Source of the DNA: Bacteroidota bacterium
Lineage (GTDB): Bacteria > Bacteroidota > Bacteroidia > Chitinophagales > Chitinophagaceae
Reading direction: 5' to 3'
Length of the DNA: 5,327 nt
NCBI GenBank assembly: GCA_021780705.1
Contig: JAJXYG010000098.1
Location: 1 to 5,327, forward strand
Shown here: piece after piece, positions 5,229 through 5,327 of the stretch
How positions within the stretch are numbered: position 1 is the first letter of the stretch
Layout: each line of letters begins with the position of its first letter
Program-made: the position numbers and the translations under genes
Notes under the pieces: model-generated
Database searches by the model: none
What the model was told of the DNA's origin: nothing
What the model saw: the letters and a program-made list of their open reading frames with translations, nothing else

Positions 5229-5243
5229 GGATTGAATCAATCC
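5229..5243. repeat. 15-bp perfect palindrome, possible operator
   Basis: GGATTGA-A-TCAATCC is a perfect 7+1+7 palindrome in A/T-rich non-coding DNA about 85 nt from the window end. This shape suits a dimeric regulator's site, but no adjacent gene or promoter is visible to link it to. Chance occurrence cannot be excluded. Confidence 0.3.
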
Positions 5244-5327
5244 CTAAATTGGTTCCTCCCTTTCCTTTAATCCACCTTCCTCGATGGCCATTACCATATA
5301 TTTTCACCAGGAATAAATTTTTAATAT

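Larger units (their letters stand above)
4974..5327. other. Gene-free 354-nt region downstream of the rhodanese gene
   Basis: No supportable coding region is present in any frame. The first 80 nt or so are GC-rich with several inverted repeats; the rest is strongly A/T-rich, with T-runs at about 5128-5133 and 5138-5144, and looks like a promoter or intergenic region. No exact TAnnTTTG box is found; TAATTTTTG at 5188-5196 misses it by one inserted base. A gene probably begins or ends beyond 5327. No clean intrinsic terminator for the rhodanese gene was found. Confidence 0.6.

Noticed and set aside
5206..5325. 40-codon minus-strand frame open from the window edge to a TAA, possibly the tail of a gene beyond the window
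   Set aside because: It is short enough to arise by chance, gives a Gly/Lys-rich sequence without known features, and crosses the 15-bp palindrome.

Overview
The window looks like chromosomal housekeeping DNA from a member of the Bacteroidota. Three things point there. Start codons lack Shine-Dalgarno sequences and often follow A-rich leaders. Copies of the Bacteroidota -7 promoter box TAnnTTTG lie just upstream of several genes. The proteins, especially the short SerA/PdxB-like dehydrogenase and the MBL-associated rhodanese pair, read like Bacteroidota versions. Base composition is moderate, so a Chitinophagales/Sphingobacteriia-like organism is possible, but this is inference. I see no mobile element, CRISPR array, tRNA or rRNA.

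Left half (minus strand, read right to left): ridA (2218-1838), a SerA/PdxB-type D-2-hydroxyacid dehydrogenase (1818-889), greA (781-308) and the N-terminal part of a HIT-family protein (249 to beyond base 1). ridA and the dehydrogenase are 19 nt apart and probably form one operon. greA appears to have its own promoter, overlapping the 3' end of the dehydrogenase gene. A strong intrinsic terminator (859-821) lies between that promoter and the greA start codon. greA and the HIT gene, 58 nt apart, are probably co-transcribed.

Right half (plus strand): a divergent 77-nt promoter region (2219-2295) leads into a short 3-hydroxyacyl-CoA dehydrogenase-like protein (2296-2946) that overlaps tsaB (2930-3610) by 17 nt. 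Next come a cysteine-free ArsR-type regulator (3709-4062) with its own -7 box and terminator, and a tandem rhodanese protein with no cysteine (4293-4973), also with its own -7 box. The last 354 nt hold no gene; they contain a GC-rich hairpin region and an AT-rich stretch with a 15-bp palindrome.

Functionally the window mixes transcription fidelity (GreA), metabolite damage control (RidA), 2-hydroxyacid redox chemistry, tRNA t6A modification (TsaB) and two proteins of enzyme families whose key residues are missing. The points most worth a second look are the terminator inside the probable greA leader, the 3-hydroxyacyl-CoA dehydrogenase homologue without a complete Rossmann domain or catalytic histidine, and the stand-alone cysteine-free double rhodanese.
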